Origin: Ampelocalamus luodianensis
Taxonomy: Eukaryota; Streptophyta; Magnoliopsida; Poales; Poaceae
DNA length: 64,000 nt
NCBI GenBank assembly: GCA_036346255.1
Contig: CM070633.1
Span: 39,385,692 to 39,449,691 of the forward strand
Direction of reading: 5' to 3'
Numbering within the stretch: position 1 is the first letter of the stretch; each line of letters begins with the position of its first letter. Below, one piece after another: positions 43,142 to 57,256 of this stretch. Made by a program: the position numbers and the translations under genes. The notes under the pieces were generated by a model, which was given only the letters and a program-made list of their open reading frames with translations, was not told the origin of the DNA and ran no database searches.

Positions 43142-45437
43142 AAGCGTTGCATTCCTTTCATTGGAGAGACTTTAAGATAAACATGATCATCCACCTCAAA
43201 GCTCAATTCACGACGACGACGGTCGGCATAAGACTTTTGACGAGACTGAGCCGTCCGTAGTCTCTCCCGGATCGCACGAACTTGCTCTTCGGCTTTATTT
43301 ATCAAGTCCGGTCCAAAGAATTGTCTCTCCCCAGATTTGGACCAATTGAGAGGTGTCCTACACCTTCTCCCATAAAGCACTTCAAAAGGTGACATTTGGA
43401 GGCTTGCTTGATAGCTATTGTTATAAGAGAATTCCGCGAACGGCAAGCATTTATCCCATTTCTTGCCATAGGACAGCACACAAGCTCTCAACATATCCTC
43501 CAAAATTTGATTCACCCTCTCGGTTTGACCTCCAGTTTGTGGGTGGTAAGCAGTGCTAAAGGATAGTTGAGTTCCCATTGCTTCATGGAGGCAATTCCAG
43601 AAATGCGAGGTGAATTGAGTACCTCGATCTGAAACAATTATCTTAGGCACACCATGAAGGCATACAATTCTGGAGATGTACAACTCCGCCAATTGGTTTC
43701 CCAAATAAGTGGTCTTGACTGGAATGAAATGAGCAACTTTCGACAACCGGTCGACAATCACCCATATGGAGTCATACCCTTGCTGAGTCTTAGGAAGTTC
43801 GGTGATGAAATCCATGCCGATTTCATCCCATTTCCACTCGGGAACAGGGAGGGGTTGAAGCATGCCCGCTGGCCGTTGGTGCTCGGCCTTCACCTGTTGA
43901 CATATATCACACTCGGCAACAAAGCGTGCAATCTCACGCTTCATCCGAGTCCACCACAATTTTTGCTTCAAGTCTTGATACATTTTTGTGCTCCCCGGAT
44001 GGATGGAGAAAAGAGAGTTATGGGCTTCATGAAGGATTAATTCCTTAAGCTTTGCGTCATTTGGCACAACCAAACGCTTTTCGAACCACAAAACACCTTG
44101 GTGGTCCTCGACAAAACACTTGGCTTTGCCGGCCTTCATTTCTTGCTTAATCCTCTCTATACCTTTGTCATCCTTCTGGGCCATCTTGATCTGGTCCTCA
44201 AGGGTAGGTTTCACTTCCAAAGCAGCTAGAAAGCCTTCGCTAACCATCTCCAAGTTGAGCCGTTGAAATTCGGTGCATAGTGTTTCCGTTTCAGGTCGAA
44301 CCGAAATGCAGTTGCATTGCGACTTTCGGCTCAATGCATCGGTAACGACATTGGCTTTCCCTGGATGATAATGAAGTCCCAAATCATAGTCCTTGATCAA
44401 TTCAATCCATCTTCTTTGCCTTAGGTTCAGATCGGCTTGAGTGAAAATATACTTCAAACTCTTGTGATCAGTATAGACTTCGCAGCGATTGCCGATAAGA
44501 AAATGTCGCCATATCTTCAAAGCATGAACCACTGCTGCAAGCTCAAGGTCATGAGTGAGATAATTCACCTCATGAGGCCTCAATTGCCTCAATGCATACG
44601 CCACAACTCGGCCCTCTTGCACAAGAACACAACCATGACCAAGGCGAGATGCATCGCAATAGATGTCGAAGTTTCTGTGGATATCCGGTAGAACTAACAC
44701 TGGAGCAGAAGTTACACGGTCCTTCAACATCTGAAAACTTGCTTCACAATCCGCTGACCATTCATACTTCTTTTCTTTCTTCAACAATTGGGTCATTGGT
44801 CTTGCTATTTTTGAGAAATTCTCGATGAAGCGGCGGTAATAGCCTGCAAGACCGAGAAAACTGCGGACTTCGGAGACGGACTTGGGCTGTCTCCAATTAA
44901 GCACATCTTGGACTTTTCTTGGATCCACAACAATTCCTCCTTCGGATAGCACATGACCCAAAAAGGCGACTTCTTTTAGCCAAAATTCACATTTGCTGAA
45001 TTTTGCATAGAGTCGATGTTCTCGGAGCTTGCCCAGCACAAGCCAAAAGTGTTCTTCATGCTCACTTTCAGATTTGGAGTATATGAGAATGTAATCAATA
45101 AATACGACCACAAATTTTTCCAAATACTCCATAAACACTGAGTTCATGAGATTCATGAACAAAGCCGGTGCATTTGTCAAACCGAAGGACATGACAGTGT
45201 ACTCTTATAAGCCATAACGAGTAGAGAAAGCCGTCTTGGGAATGTCTTCAGATCTGATCCTAACTTGATGATCGCACAATCTCAAGTCAATCTTGGAGAA
45301 TATACGAGCACCGGTCATTTGGTCAAACAAATCATCAATCCGTGGAAGCGGATATTTGTTCTTGATAGTGACCTCATTCAACGAACGGTAGTCAACACAC
45401 ATCCGTAGACTGTGGTCTTTCTTCTTTACAAATATAG
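43142..45437 (-). pseudogene. pol: Element B pol: RT, RNase H and integrase
   Basis: Minus-strand frame continuous with 49770-51641 before the solo LTR. It encodes RT from KKKDHSLRMCVDYRSL onward, RNase H and integrase up to MQRF, where element C cuts it, so the chromodomain is missing. A TAA replaces tyrosine at about 45207-45209. The RT active site reads FIDY instead of FIDD (45091-45102), which would abolish polymerase activity. Integrase zinc residues (EAHNSLFSIHPGS, CDICQQ) and DDE motifs are present. Close match to element A pol. Confidence 0.9.
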
Positions 45438-48400
45438 TGTGAGGACCCCAGTTTATTTGGCTTGTAATGCTTAACCAACCGCCTGGTCCTAGCATCACAA
45501 ATCAAATAAACTGATCCTCGAGATATGTATACTTCCCAGAAAGCAGTATACACACCTCGGTACAAAATTAGACATCAACTCCATTCCAAACATAGAGTCC
45601 AAACACCACACTACCAAACGGAAGATAAACAAATAGTAAAGTTATTACAGACATAGGCCGACAGGCCACAAGATACACAAATAGACAAGAACGACAGCGG
45701 AAGCAAAAGTGCCATAAGATGGCTATAAACAAAGCCAATCAGCGTGCCTCCAACCCACAAGGCATCTGACCGGACCGCCAAGACTAGTCGTCCACGAAAC
45801 GGCAACACAGCTCACAGAAGTGAGGCCCCTGAGGCTCACCTTCTTCCTCTGCAACAAAAACATCAAGCAAAGCACCTGAGTACAAAGATTGTCTTTGTAC
45901 CCGCAAGACTGACGTGTAAACTAGCAGACCTGTTAATATGCTACATGCAGGCTTGTTTAGAGGAGGCCATATGTTTCATTTGCATAAAGCCAATTTTCAT
46001 TTGCAATAAGGTAATATAATTTAAAGGCAAGTTTGCAATTCATTTTTTTTTACTGCTGAAATAACTGCGAAATAAAGATAGATACAAGTAACCACCTAGA
46101 AGTGACTATCCCAATAGTCACCACAATATAGCACGAATCCCCAGATTCGTACCACCCATCAAATTTTAATTTAAATGTTGTAGTCTAGTTCTTGGGGGGC
46201 GTATCCGAGCGTGTCCATAACCTAGGACGAGGCTATTCGAATAGTTTTAACCCTGCAGGGGTGTACCAATGTACCCACACTTCAGACCGCCTTTAAGCCG
46301 AAGCACACTTCCGAAGGTATGCCGGCACGGCTAAGTCCTACGAGACTGTTTCCAATATTGTGTATTAACTACGAGCCGCTCGTATGGATAGAAATCCATA
46401 CGCTTACATGGTAAAGCCGAAAAGACAACTACCCACTCAGGATAAAGCTTTTCGGACAACTACCATGCTCCCACCTCCGTCCCTCCTGCGACCTCCTGCG
46501 ACCCGGAGCCAATACACGCCAAAGTACTAGGTCAAGAGAGGTCCCATATACTCTAGTGTGGTTAGCACGCAAAATGCTCGATCTGGTGGCGCAAGTAACT
46601 CGGTCCTTAACTGACTTGGGCACCTTTCCAGTCACACCCAACAGATCACACCAGTCTTACCATTGTGCCCAAGTCTAAATCATTTTTGTTTTCATTTTTA
46701 GTTTTGTAATTAAACATAGCAGAAATGCTGAAACATAAAGTTATAAAAGATTTTGTGTGATCAAGGTTACCGACTAAGGTCGATAACCGCCCAGTTCTAC
46801 CGATAGCTAAGCATGTCTAAGCAAATTGACCCGGATTCTACTAAGTGAAAAGAGATCATCCAGCGAACTCTAATCACAGCAAATAACCTAGGCTCAGGTA
46901 GTAGAGATCAATATTTTGCCTACAGGATATGCATCTACGGATTTAACTAATCAATTTAACACAAATTAAGCAATGCATACATACAGCTGAAACAAAATAT
47001 TAGACTTTTAAAATACTGGGATAGGAATGATCAAACTGCTTGCCTGGCTGCTGTTGCTCAATATGGTGCGGAGGATCGTCCTCAGGGTTGCCGCAAATAT
47101 CGAATCCTAACGATTGAACAAAACAGCAAATAAGAACGAATAACCCCGACAAAAATCAGCAATTAAACCCAAATACCAAATTTCACACAAAGGCTATACT
47201 ATCACAAGAAGAATGACAAAGCTGCTACAGAGATGCTCAAAAAGACATGCTTATAAGTGACTGATCTATCCATTTACCTATTTGTCAGGTTAACTACAAA
47301 AACAACCTCTTAAATGATTTAAACTTTTGGACAGACTTTGATGGTGATTGTGTGCACATCTATTATTCAATCATCAAGTTAACACATCAAAAACAGCTAG
47401 CTATTCTAAAACAACTATTACAGTTGAGAGCACAAAATCTACAAGAAGCTATTGAAAGCATGACTAGCCAAGAATCCAATTATGATATGCTACAAAAATT
47501 CCAATTAAGTTTGGGCTTTGATAAGATTCAGCTACCAATATACCTAAGTATCACACCATAATAAGAAGGTTATCACAATACACATGCTACTACTCCAAAT
47601 CTCACTGCACTGATAGATCAAAAGTACAGAGACAATCAACATAATCATCTAACTATCCTTATGATCAAGCATGGCAACAGAAGTTTTGCAATCTAGAATT
47701 ACTAACTAACATAATTCCTTGCCAAACGCTACTTCCTAAGGAAATCTTCAAGTCTAACAAGACCTAAATTATCAAGCATGAAACCAATTTTCATATTACT
47801 GACAACAGCTAAAACTGACAACAGAGAAAAGATACAGAGGAACTTGGACTAAAATACTCTCAAACCTCAATTACTGACTTTGATCATGCATGAGAGTAAA
47901 CCAAGGAACATTTCTTAATCAAGATTAGCAGCTAAATAATTGGTTTCGAAGGAGTGGGCCCCACCGCCGACCAGACGAGAGGAGCATAACGAGAAAAAGA
48001 GAGGCTCGGGCTGCTGGACTGAACTTGCCGCGGCGAGAAGTGGCGGCGCGGGCGTGTCGCGCGGCAAAATGGGTCGCTCAGAGGTTACTGAAGCTAAGGG
48101 TGGTCGCGGGTTCGCCGGAGATGCACTGAAGTGGCGCGGCGACGCAGCACGGCGGCCGGCGGTGGGGGTGACAAGGTGCGGCTGCACTAGAGAGGAAGAC
48201 AATGAATTTTAGCGCGCGCATGAGCATCAGTGAGTTACCAGGAACTCACCGGAATGACGCGGAGCTCAAGAGTTTGCCGGAGATGGCCCGGCGACGAGAA
48301 CCAGCGGCGGCGATCGAGGGGTCACCGAGGAGGGAGCAACCTGAGCAAAAATAGGGGAAAAGAGAGACGGAGATAGCTTGAGTGAGTGCACTAGATGGTG

Positions 48401-49764
48401 CTAGCGCGAGCAATTGCTCTAGGAACTAACTCACCGGAGCCGAGGACGAAGAACCCAACTTTCGGCTGAAGAAGAGGGACACCAAAATTCAATGGCCCCC
48501 TGCGAGTGAAACTCAAAATTAGCTGAGGGGAAATCACGATAGGGATCTGGAACACGATGTGACGCGCAAAATAAGGGATGATCTTCACTGGTTGTGGTGC
48601 TTGACGGCGGGCGCGCACGCCGTGAACCGAGATGCGCACTACTACTATTTGAGCTCAGGGAAGGTAATGGAGGGCAGGAAGTGGTCTTAGGGTGTCCAAA
48701 GGAGGATAAGAGAGCTTCGCGAGGGCTTAAGTAGGGAAGAGGGCGGAGGAAATCGAGAGGCGGAGCTTCTCGGCACCGTGGAGCTCAAGAACGGTGCCGA
48801 CAGACCGGCGAACGGAAAAGTGGATGATTGACGCTGCTCAGGGCATGGTCTCTCGGCGGAAGATGCGGTAGAAATGCGCGTGAGAAAGCGGAAGCGGTGG
48901 CGAGGCAGCGGGTGAGGTGGCGTTCATGCGCGCCACCGCCGCGCACTCGGCTCTGGCGCAAGGTAGGTGGCGACGACATGTGGGCCCCTTTGTCGGCGGC
49001 AATGCAAGCGGTGCGGACGAGGCCGCACGGTGAGATTAGGTGGTTCGACTCGATCGTGAATGTGTCGACCGTTGGATCTGAGATGGACGGTCGAGATGGA
49101 TGTATGCATTCGGACAGGTCGGTTGCGCCCGCGAACGTGGATCGTGCGATGCACAACGGACGGTCACGATTGATTAGATTCGCGCGGTGCGATTAGTTGG
49201 CGCGACCGAGCCACTTAGGTGCGGTCGGGTTTGAGTCGGGCTCGGGCTCGAGCCCGACCAACAGTGAATACTGATTTGAAGTTTTAAAAGGCTGAGAAGG
49301 TTTGGAGAATTTTTAGAGGTGGCTCCTGAGCTCCAAAAATTTCGAAATTTTTATGGTAGCTACTTGAGACAGAGAACAACACCTCATAAATTTTCCAGAA
49401 CTTTTTATGCACTGCATTGTTCTGGAGAAAATTCACAAGCATGCTGACCTAGGGTTTGACCAGATTTCAAACTAGTTTGACTTGGCCATTTGAAATAGCA
49501 AATAAAATCTAAAAATTGTGGAATAATTCAGGGAGGTAGATAGGATGATCAAGATGATAGGAAAATAATTTCAGAGGATGATCTCAAGTTTGAAAGCTAA
49601 GAATTTGCTGACACAATTTCCATTCACAAGAATTCAATTCTAGAAAATAGAAATTGCTAGGGAAAATTTGGAAACTTCCAAATGATTTGATGAGACAACA
49701 AAAGTTTTTATTTCTCCTCAAAATTTTACATTTGAAATACAAACCCTAAGTTAGGGCTGTTACA
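45438..49764 (-). mobile_element. Solo LTR S (4327 bp) inside element B pol
   Basis: Starts TGTGAGGACCCC and ends GGGCTGTTACA, with exact TATAG duplications (45433-45437 and 49765-49769). The minus strand begins TGTAACAGCCC, like the LTR at 62022. Dyad module at 46213-46322, with CCCTGCAGGG replacing CTCTGCAGAG and a stem-loop GCATAC..GTGTGC in minus sense. GC-rich block at about 47940-49260 with repeated minus-sense CCGGTGAGTT. Nothing coding. It inserted just before the RT core. Confidence 0.93.
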
Positions 49765-49769
49765 TATAG

Positions 49770-51641
49770 CCGGGCATCCCCAAGGTGAGGAGCTCGGCCT
49801 AATGAAACCCTTCTCTTGAAGTTCTGTGAGTTGCTTCTTCAATACAACCAACTCATTTGGTGGCATTCGATAAGGCCGTTTTGATATAGGAGCAGTTCCG
49901 TGCTGCAACTCGATCACGAATTCAACTTCTCGTGAAGGTGGCATGCCTAGTAGTTCCTCGGGAAAAACATCCGGGAACTCACATACCACTGGAACTTCAC
50001 TCAAATCTGGCAATTCTTTGCCGCTAAGGGCATAGAGATGAGGATGCTCCAATTTCGGCACCATTTCGACTTGAAACCCAAGAGGACATGTGAGAGTGAT
50101 AGCTTTGCGGGCGCAATTAATTTGACCATGGTTTATGGATAGCCAATTCATCCCAAGAATAACATCAAGACCCGCTAAATTTATCACAATAAGATCAGCC
50201 GAAAGTTTCACCCCTTTAATCTCAATTTCAACTTCCCGACATTCATGAATGCTTCTCATTTCCGAACCCGGTGATTGAATCATCATAGGTGTAGGCATCA
50301 AGCTGAGTGAGAGGTTATGGAGTGAAGCAAAACCTCTGGACATAAAATAATGAGAGGCCCCCGAGTCAAATAATACGGTCGCAGGAGTCGAATTGACTAG
50401 AAAAGTGCCCAACACAATGTCGGGTGCTTCCTGCGCCTCCTCGGTTGTGACATGGTTGATATGAGCATGACCGGTATTCTGAAAAGTGACATTGGACCTC
50501 TGATCAAGGGATGTATCAAGGTCTTGGAGCTGATAAAAAAAATGACTTGGTGCTTCACCAGACAACGATTTGCAAAATGCCCTTGATCACCGCAATTGAA
50601 ACATACAACTAACATACATCGTTTGTGTCGATTTCTTTGCTTCTTCCTAGGTTTCCATTGCTGGATATCTTTCTGAGGTGGATGAGAGACTTGCAAAGGA
50701 GCTCTCAGAGGTGCTGGGACTTGGAATTCAGGAGGAGTGGGCTGCCAAGCACATGGTTTTTTAAAATTGCAGCTTGCTGAAATTTGTGCAGCCTTCTTGC
50801 GCTTTCGCGATTCTACAACCGATTGCATTTTATTCTCCACTACAATAGCCTTATTTACCAACTTTTGGAAGTTGTGGAAGTCATGTACAACGAGTGTCAG
50901 CTACATCACTTCCGTTAGCCCATTCAAGAACTGGTCTTGCTTCCTTGCATTAGTGGAGACATCGTCTGGAGCATACCGAGCCAAACAATTGAACTTGCGG
51001 AGATACTCCCATACGGACTTGTTGTCTTGCTTCAGCGCGAGGAATTCACGCCTCTTGATACCCATGATGCTTGAAGGAACATGTGCCTCACGGAAAGCTA
51101 TCCGGAACTCGTCCCATGATGGAACGTAACTGGCGGGCTGCATGGTGCAAAAATTGTCCCACCATGCACAAGCTGCCCCTTCGAGTTGATTGGAGGCATA
51201 TAAGACTTTCTCATTATCGGCACACTGAGTGATGATTAACTTTCGTTCGATGGTCCGAAGCCAATCATCGGCATCGAGAGGATCCTTCGAACCAGAGAAC
51301 ACAGGAGGCTTCATGCTCAGAAAATCAGCACATCGGGAGCCATAAGGATCGGCTTCTCCCGCTGCCATTTGAGCACCTTGGACACTGGCGGTGTTTTGAG
51401 CAATTTGCTGCAAGATTAGAGTCTGGTCTTGGTGACTCCATTCCATCTGGGCCAACACATCGGCCACAGACGACTGAGGTGGAGTCACTTCTTCTTGTCG
51501 ACCCACGTGCTGAAATTGCAGGTCAGGGTGTTCCGGATTGTGTCGTTGAGGATTCGGGGGTTGAGCATCGGTGATTTGAGAACCCATGGGATGTGAGTCC
51601 TCCATTACCTCCGATGTCAAACGGGTTTTCTGACCCGACAT
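49770..51641 (-). pseudogene. gag-pol: Element B gag, protease and RT start
   Basis: ATG at 51641 (MSGQKTRLTSEV). Capsid-like region as in A. A TAG at about 50903 falls where A has CAG. The CCHC knuckle CFNCGDQGHFANRC is followed by a frameshift in a T/A run near 50535-50550. Protease LFDSGASHYF and the linker up to the RT start (KGFIRPSSSPWGCPA) follow, interrupted at 49769 by the solo LTR. Close relative of element A gag-pol; non-functional. Confidence 0.9.
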
Positions 51642-52258
51642 CCTGTTGCCATACAACTTGTTAGCAACCGGCAAAAAGGAAAACGAGGGAAAAGCATAAG
51701 GTAAGTAATTGGCTGCTGGGGTAACTTATCCTAGTATGAATGCACGATGAAAACACATTTATGCATCACAAAATGGGGTGCTATGGTCGAGGTGGATAGC
51801 ACAAGATACAAATGAAGACACAATTAGTTTTCCGACATAGTTGCGATACAACCCGCCCGTAGGCGATGCACAACTACTTGGAATGAAAGAGAGCGAATGA
51901 TCTTTACAAAATCTAGCGTCTACAAGCTACATAGTATCCTTAGGGGTATATAATCTAAGAATAAACCCTAGTTTATTCCTAAAATCGCAGCAAGGCATTG
52001 CCTTCTTGTTCTTCCATTATTGCTCTTCACCGGTGACTATTTAACGTTTTTAGTGTTGGAAGAGAGATGAGCATCGGAGAAAATGATTTTGTACAAATCA
52101 AAAGAATAGTGATGTAAGAAATTATATGCTAGGATGGGTAAGAAAGAAAGGAATTATATTACTAACATTTTTGCCAAACTTTTGATAGTTTGAAAATATT
52201 CTTTGCAAATCAAATCCTAATAACATCCATTGCTATGGCTTTAACCTACAGTCAGTAT
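51642..52258 (-). other. 5' leader of element B
   Basis: Non-coding, alignable along its length with 19994-20606 of element A. Confidence 0.6.
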
Positions 52259-52271
52259 GGCTCTGATACCA
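52259..52271 (-). other. Primer-binding site of element B (tRNA-iMet)
   Basis: Minus strand TGGTATCAGAGCC, four bases inside the 5' LTR end at 52276. Confidence 0.92.
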
Positions 52272-52275
52272 ACGC

Positions 52276-55200
52276 TGTGAGGCCTCCCGGGATCGGATCC
52301 GTTTCAAGCTAAGTAATTACAGTAAAAACGTAATATTAATGTGAGACAAAAATGATTCCAAGTGCCCAGATATGTGTCTCATGTTAGCTCCTAAGGATCA
52401 GTGGCTAACATGCACATATCCTAATACAACATTGCAATCACATCCATACACAATTGTACAAGAGAATAGAAACTTTGATACATCTTCAACATATAGAACC
52501 TTATGGTCCCTATTTTACATAAGAGGGCCAATCGGCCAGATCTAAATAACAATAACACAAATAAATCGCAGCGGAAGATAAACTTAAAGTAAAAAAGGAA
52601 TAACCGAGTTGGCATACCCACAATCCCACAAGCAACCAACTGGAGTTAAAGCCGTTGCGCCCGTCGTCCTTACCTGATCAAATAGACACTTTTCAAGTAC
52701 AAAGTTGTACTCGCGAGACTTTTCAAGAAAAATAAGGATCTATGTAAGTATCAAAGGAAGGCTACTACACTAGTTTATTTTGCAGCATAAAGCAAGTTTT
52801 GCATAAAGATAAACAATATAGATTCAACTAGCTATTTGTAAAACATTTAGAAAACATTTCATGACAGTAAGTAATGATCAACAATGGCATAATCTTCAAA
52901 TATAATCAACACACGAATATCCCATTCGTAGCACAATTCATTCCTCAACAAAAATTAACGCGCGAACTACGCGTTCATGAAATCATTTCAGATCTGAACA
53001 ACTAACATAAAGACATAACATTCCCAACCATAACCCAAACCAATTTTCCATAAGCTAACTGTGCCTGCTTTCCCACAAGTGTTGTCCATAACCTAGGACG
53101 AGGCTATTCGAATAGATTTAGTTACTCTGCAGAGTTGTACAGCTTTACCCACACGATATGCATTCCTCTTAATGTCGGCCAATGCACTCTTCCTTGGGAG
53201 TGTGACTGAGGTAGCATAACGAGGCTGTTACAATGTTATGTCCTAACTATCAAACCACCCGAGGCTCAGAATACCATGGCAGGCTATCGTACGCGCTAGA
53301 ACCACAGGGGAAACCCCGTTGTGTATGTAAGTCCCTACCAAACAAGAGACCCTTAAGAGCAAGTAAGGTTAACGCTTAACCTGCCCCCACGATATTGACA
53401 AAAGAATAATTAAATACATAACAATAACAATTGTCAATCTCATTGAGTTTTGATAGCTAACACACAACAAATTATTAAGACAAGCCTTCACCATTATCCC
53501 GGCGTGTGGTTGCACGTAAGACTTGGTTCATCACACCACAGACCGGTCCTTAAACACTCAGACGGGGCTACACAATTCCATAATAACAAACAACAATAGT
53601 AATTCATCATCAACCTACACCCGTCCAAGTTAAGAACACAAAACCCATGCCCAACATGTCTACAAACCCCAGATGCGAAGATCTGGATACATTCCTCAAA
53701 TCCAACATAATCTAATCCATAAAATCCTCAAAGTTCATTAAGATTCAATTCGATCCAACGGCCGATGGACTAGCTCCATCAACCGCTTTCGGCTATAACT
53801 ACTAGCATGGCTAAGCATCGTTCTACAAACTAGTAAACAACCCATATAACATATATCCTCCATCATTCAAGGAAAAAGGGGTAATCAACATTCAAAGGAG
53901 GGCTAATGCAGCAACTAGGAGATTAACTACTTCTACCCATAAATATACATTTCAAAATAGCATGCAATTGCGATAATAAAACTCACACAAAACTTTTAAA
54001 AACCATTGGAAGCAATATGATCAAGAGGAGGGTGCTCGCACCTTTGCTGTACCACTTGCTCAATCTCAGGTTACACTCATAATAATCTCAAAAACCTAAT
54101 GAAAGACGACATTGCAATAAATATCAAATAAAGCTAGAAATTCAACATGCTCAAAAATGTATGAAATTTATACAGTAGGTATATTATGATTTTATACGAA
54201 TTTATGTGAAAGATTCATTCCATTTGGATTTAGTATGTGAAAGTTGTAACAGTTTGAATCTCAGCTTTCTAGAAATTCCAATTTGGTACTATTCATCCAA
54301 TTTAATTGTTTGGTCAAAATTTGTAGAGTGGTGATGGATACAACGATTACATAGATAAATAGAGAATAAAATTATAAAACCAAAATAGTTGAGTTTACCT
54401 CATTTGGAGTTTTCAAGATTTAGTTATGAATTTATAAAGTTATCAGTATTTTACAATGTAAAAATAATTCCTTTTGGGATCAATTTCCACAAAATATATC
54501 TTCTGTGCTAGAGGTAAAATTGAAACAATTTTTAGAAATAATTTCATTTAAAATTAAAATTATCAAAAGTGGTTTCACTGTTTTTGGAGTTAAAATGAAA
54601 TAGTTATGTATTTTTGGAGTTAAAAGCTTTTTCTTATTGTAAAAATAATAGAGTTATGGATCATTTTTACAAAACTATTTTAGATGCTATAGATACATGT
54701 TTGAAACCTATTTTAAAATAAAATTCACTTGATAAGAAAAATATAGAAACTGGTTTCATTCATTTTGGAGTTGATTTGAATTAGTTATACATTTTTGAAG
54801 TTCATACAATTTTTCAGTGTATAAATAAATGGATTTTGGATTTTATAAAGCATATATTACTTTTTCTACCAGGGCTGAGCTAGCGACAACCACTGACAGA
54901 GGGGACCCGAGCTGAGGGTTTGACTTGGTCAAAGTTGACCGGTCCTAACCGATGAATACACCGAAGGCGTATTCCATAAAATACGTCTTCTAATCAAGAA
55001 GACGTAAAATGAACTAAGTATTCAACTAATATGTTTTTCCTTAGCAAATACGTACTAACAATAAACACATCCACTTAACCGGCTGTTCGGGCCCGCAAGT
55101 CATTCACTTAGCCTAAACCGATTTTTAAACCTCAGGTTTCCTATTCCAAAGGGCCCACGTGTAAAGGAGACAACACTCATTTCATTCCAGGCTAATTAAA

Positions 55201-56894
55201 CCTAATGATTGGTTTACTTAATCAAACCAATATTTGGTTAATTAATGACATGAACAGTACTGGTCCGAACGCGACACGCGCGCACGTGCGGCGGGCGAAC
55301 CTCGCCGTCGGCGCGGCATCAGGGCTCCGGACTCGGCGCCGACACGAGCTGGTGCGCAAGGCAAAGGCGAACTCACCAAGGGTGGCGCGAGGTCAAATGG
55401 TCACCGGTGTCGCGCGTGCGGTGGCCGGAGGCGTAGACGACGGGGCGACATTTCTGGACCGGCTGCTCTAGTGGTCGAGGAGGCTTGGGGAATGGCGCAT
55501 CAGTACCGCCTTGCCACCAGAAACATGAATCCGAACTCGATGAAGGCGGAGAGGCACTACGGTGGCCGGAACAGGGGTGAAGGCGGCGCGGCAATGGAGC
55601 TTCATGGCGACATGCTTGACCTTGCAATGGGAAGGGACAGGGAGCTCAAAGGAGGAAGCGATTGACCTCTGGAACCTAACGGACACACCGGTTAGGGAGT
55701 AGACTCACTAGAGACGCCGAATCGCCTGAGGCGGAGTTCGGTCAGAGCCGAGGAAGACAAAGGCCGTGAAGGTGAGTCCCTGCATCAACAACCAATTACA
55801 TTGGTGGGGACACTCGTTGGGGCAACTCGGAGCTCCTAGACAAGGTTATAAGGCTTGAGACTCACCGGAGATGGAAGTTTGCCCGACGCGACGGTTCTGC
55901 CGCCTCCAGAGCGCGCACTCGTGGTGACTGGGACAAGGTCGCGTCCCACAAGGTACACATCATCGGAGTGGCTCGGGTTAGCAAAAACGGAAATGGCTCC
56001 GAAGTAGGAAAAGAAAGCACTTACGCGGCGGCGCTTACCAGGACTGGAGAGGGAGCTTTGCTTCCTTCTCTCCCACAGCCAAGGGGAGAAGTGAGCTGCG
56101 AGAGGGGGTTGAGGCGGTTTTGAGCGGAAAGAAGACGGAGGAAGAGGCGGCGTTAGCGGGCGATGCCCACGGGTTGGTCACAGAGGGCGGTGGGTGACGA
56201 CGTAAACGGAGCAGCGCAGAGCTTACGCAGCGCGTGGCGCCTGAGCTCTGCTCGCCTGCCAGCACGGGGAAGAAGAAAGCCCTGACCAGTGGGCCCGGTG
56301 CGTCAGCGGCACAAAGTGGTTCAGCGGCGACTGGGTTCAGCCGAGTCGAGTGGAAGCGGTCCAGGTCGGACTCGAGTTCGGTGCGGCCGGTGGGGTTGGG
56401 GTCCGGTCGGAACAGTGCTTGTGAATATGAGTTTTGAATTCAATTTGAACAATTTGCAGAAGGTTTGATCGTGGCTTTAAAAATAGCAATAAAATTCTAA
56501 AAATTATGAAACTTTTTAGAGGGGTTACAGGGATAATCTAGTACCCAAATAAAATATTAAACCTTATTGTTCATAACTTAATTTGTATAATTTAAATTCA
56601 AACCTAGTTTAGGTTATTGAATCGAGTTTGAATTTTCTAGGGGTTGAATTAGGTTCCAAAAATTTGGTAAAAAATATATTTATTCAAAATAAATATTTTA
56701 GTATTTGAATAAATTGTTTCCAGAAGATGATCATATGTTTTTGTTGCTATTTTTATTTGGAGTTCATATTTGAAGTGTATGTTTAACTTGAAAAAGATTT
56801 TCCAAATGCAAGAATTGATGCAAATGATACCAAGATGTCATGCATACTGATAAGATGCATACTAATCCTCATTAATTCATTTGGGGATGTTACA
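52276..56894 (-). repeat. 5' LTR of element B (4619 bp)
   Basis: TGTGAGGCCTCC.. to ..GGGGATGTTACA. It retains the ~630 bp missing in the 3' LTR. Dyad module at 53084-53202. GC-rich block at about 55270-56420 with minus-sense GGTGAGT motifs. ACGT-core cluster at 54955-55055. Confidence 0.92.
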
Positions 56895-57256
56895 TGGGGG
56901 TTGATGGAAAGCAATTTGGTTCGAGAAAGCATGTCGTCGCTTGCCCCGATGAGATCACCGAGCGGAGCACATCGGGAGAAACTCACTGAGGTTAAAGAAA
57001 ACGTGATCAGGTTGCCAGGCGGAGCGCACTCGCACACCAACGACGGAGAAGCTAGCGACGTTGACATGCGGTGGTCCTCGACGTTGCAGATGTGCACTGG
57101 AACCCTACCAAAGAAAGCCAGGTGAGTGGATGAATTGGGGAATGGGGATAAGTTGGTTCGGAGATAGTCGCCGGAGCGCTTTAGGATTCATGTGACCGTC
57201 GCTTGATCGAATGGGTGTGGCGTCGGACTCTGGGCTTTGAATACCCAAAGCCCTCA
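56895..57256. repeat. Flanking repeat, copy next to element B
   Basis: Sequence right after the element B target duplication. Diverged copies lie at 31770-31982 and, nearly identical apart from indels, at 59096-59446. GAGAAACTCACTGAGG and CCAGGTGAGTGG resemble the splice-donor-like motifs of the LTR GC-rich blocks, so it may be an LTR remnant. Confidence 0.6.

Larger units (their letters stand above)
31983..56894 (-). mobile_element. Element B: Tekay/Del-type chromovirus, broken by two nested insertions
   Basis: Flanked by exact TGGGG duplications (31978-31982, 56895-56899). In minus sense: 5' LTR 56894-52276, primer site 52271-52259, gag to RT start 51641-49770, [solo LTR 49764-45438], RT to integrase 45437-43142, [element C 43141 to about 36233], 3' tail and polypurine tract, 3' LTR 35974-31983. 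Coding resembles element A closely, but the middle of the LTRs differs. Without the insertions it would be about 13.7 kb. Several stops, a frameshift and a changed RT active site make it dead. Confidence 0.92.

Noticed and set aside
43353..44828. Plus-strand ORFs over element B pol
   Set aside because: Antisense shadows of the RT, RNase H and integrase frame on the minus strand.
48785..49196. Opposed 120-codon ORFs
   Set aside because: GC-rich block of solo LTR S; mutual shadows on both strands.
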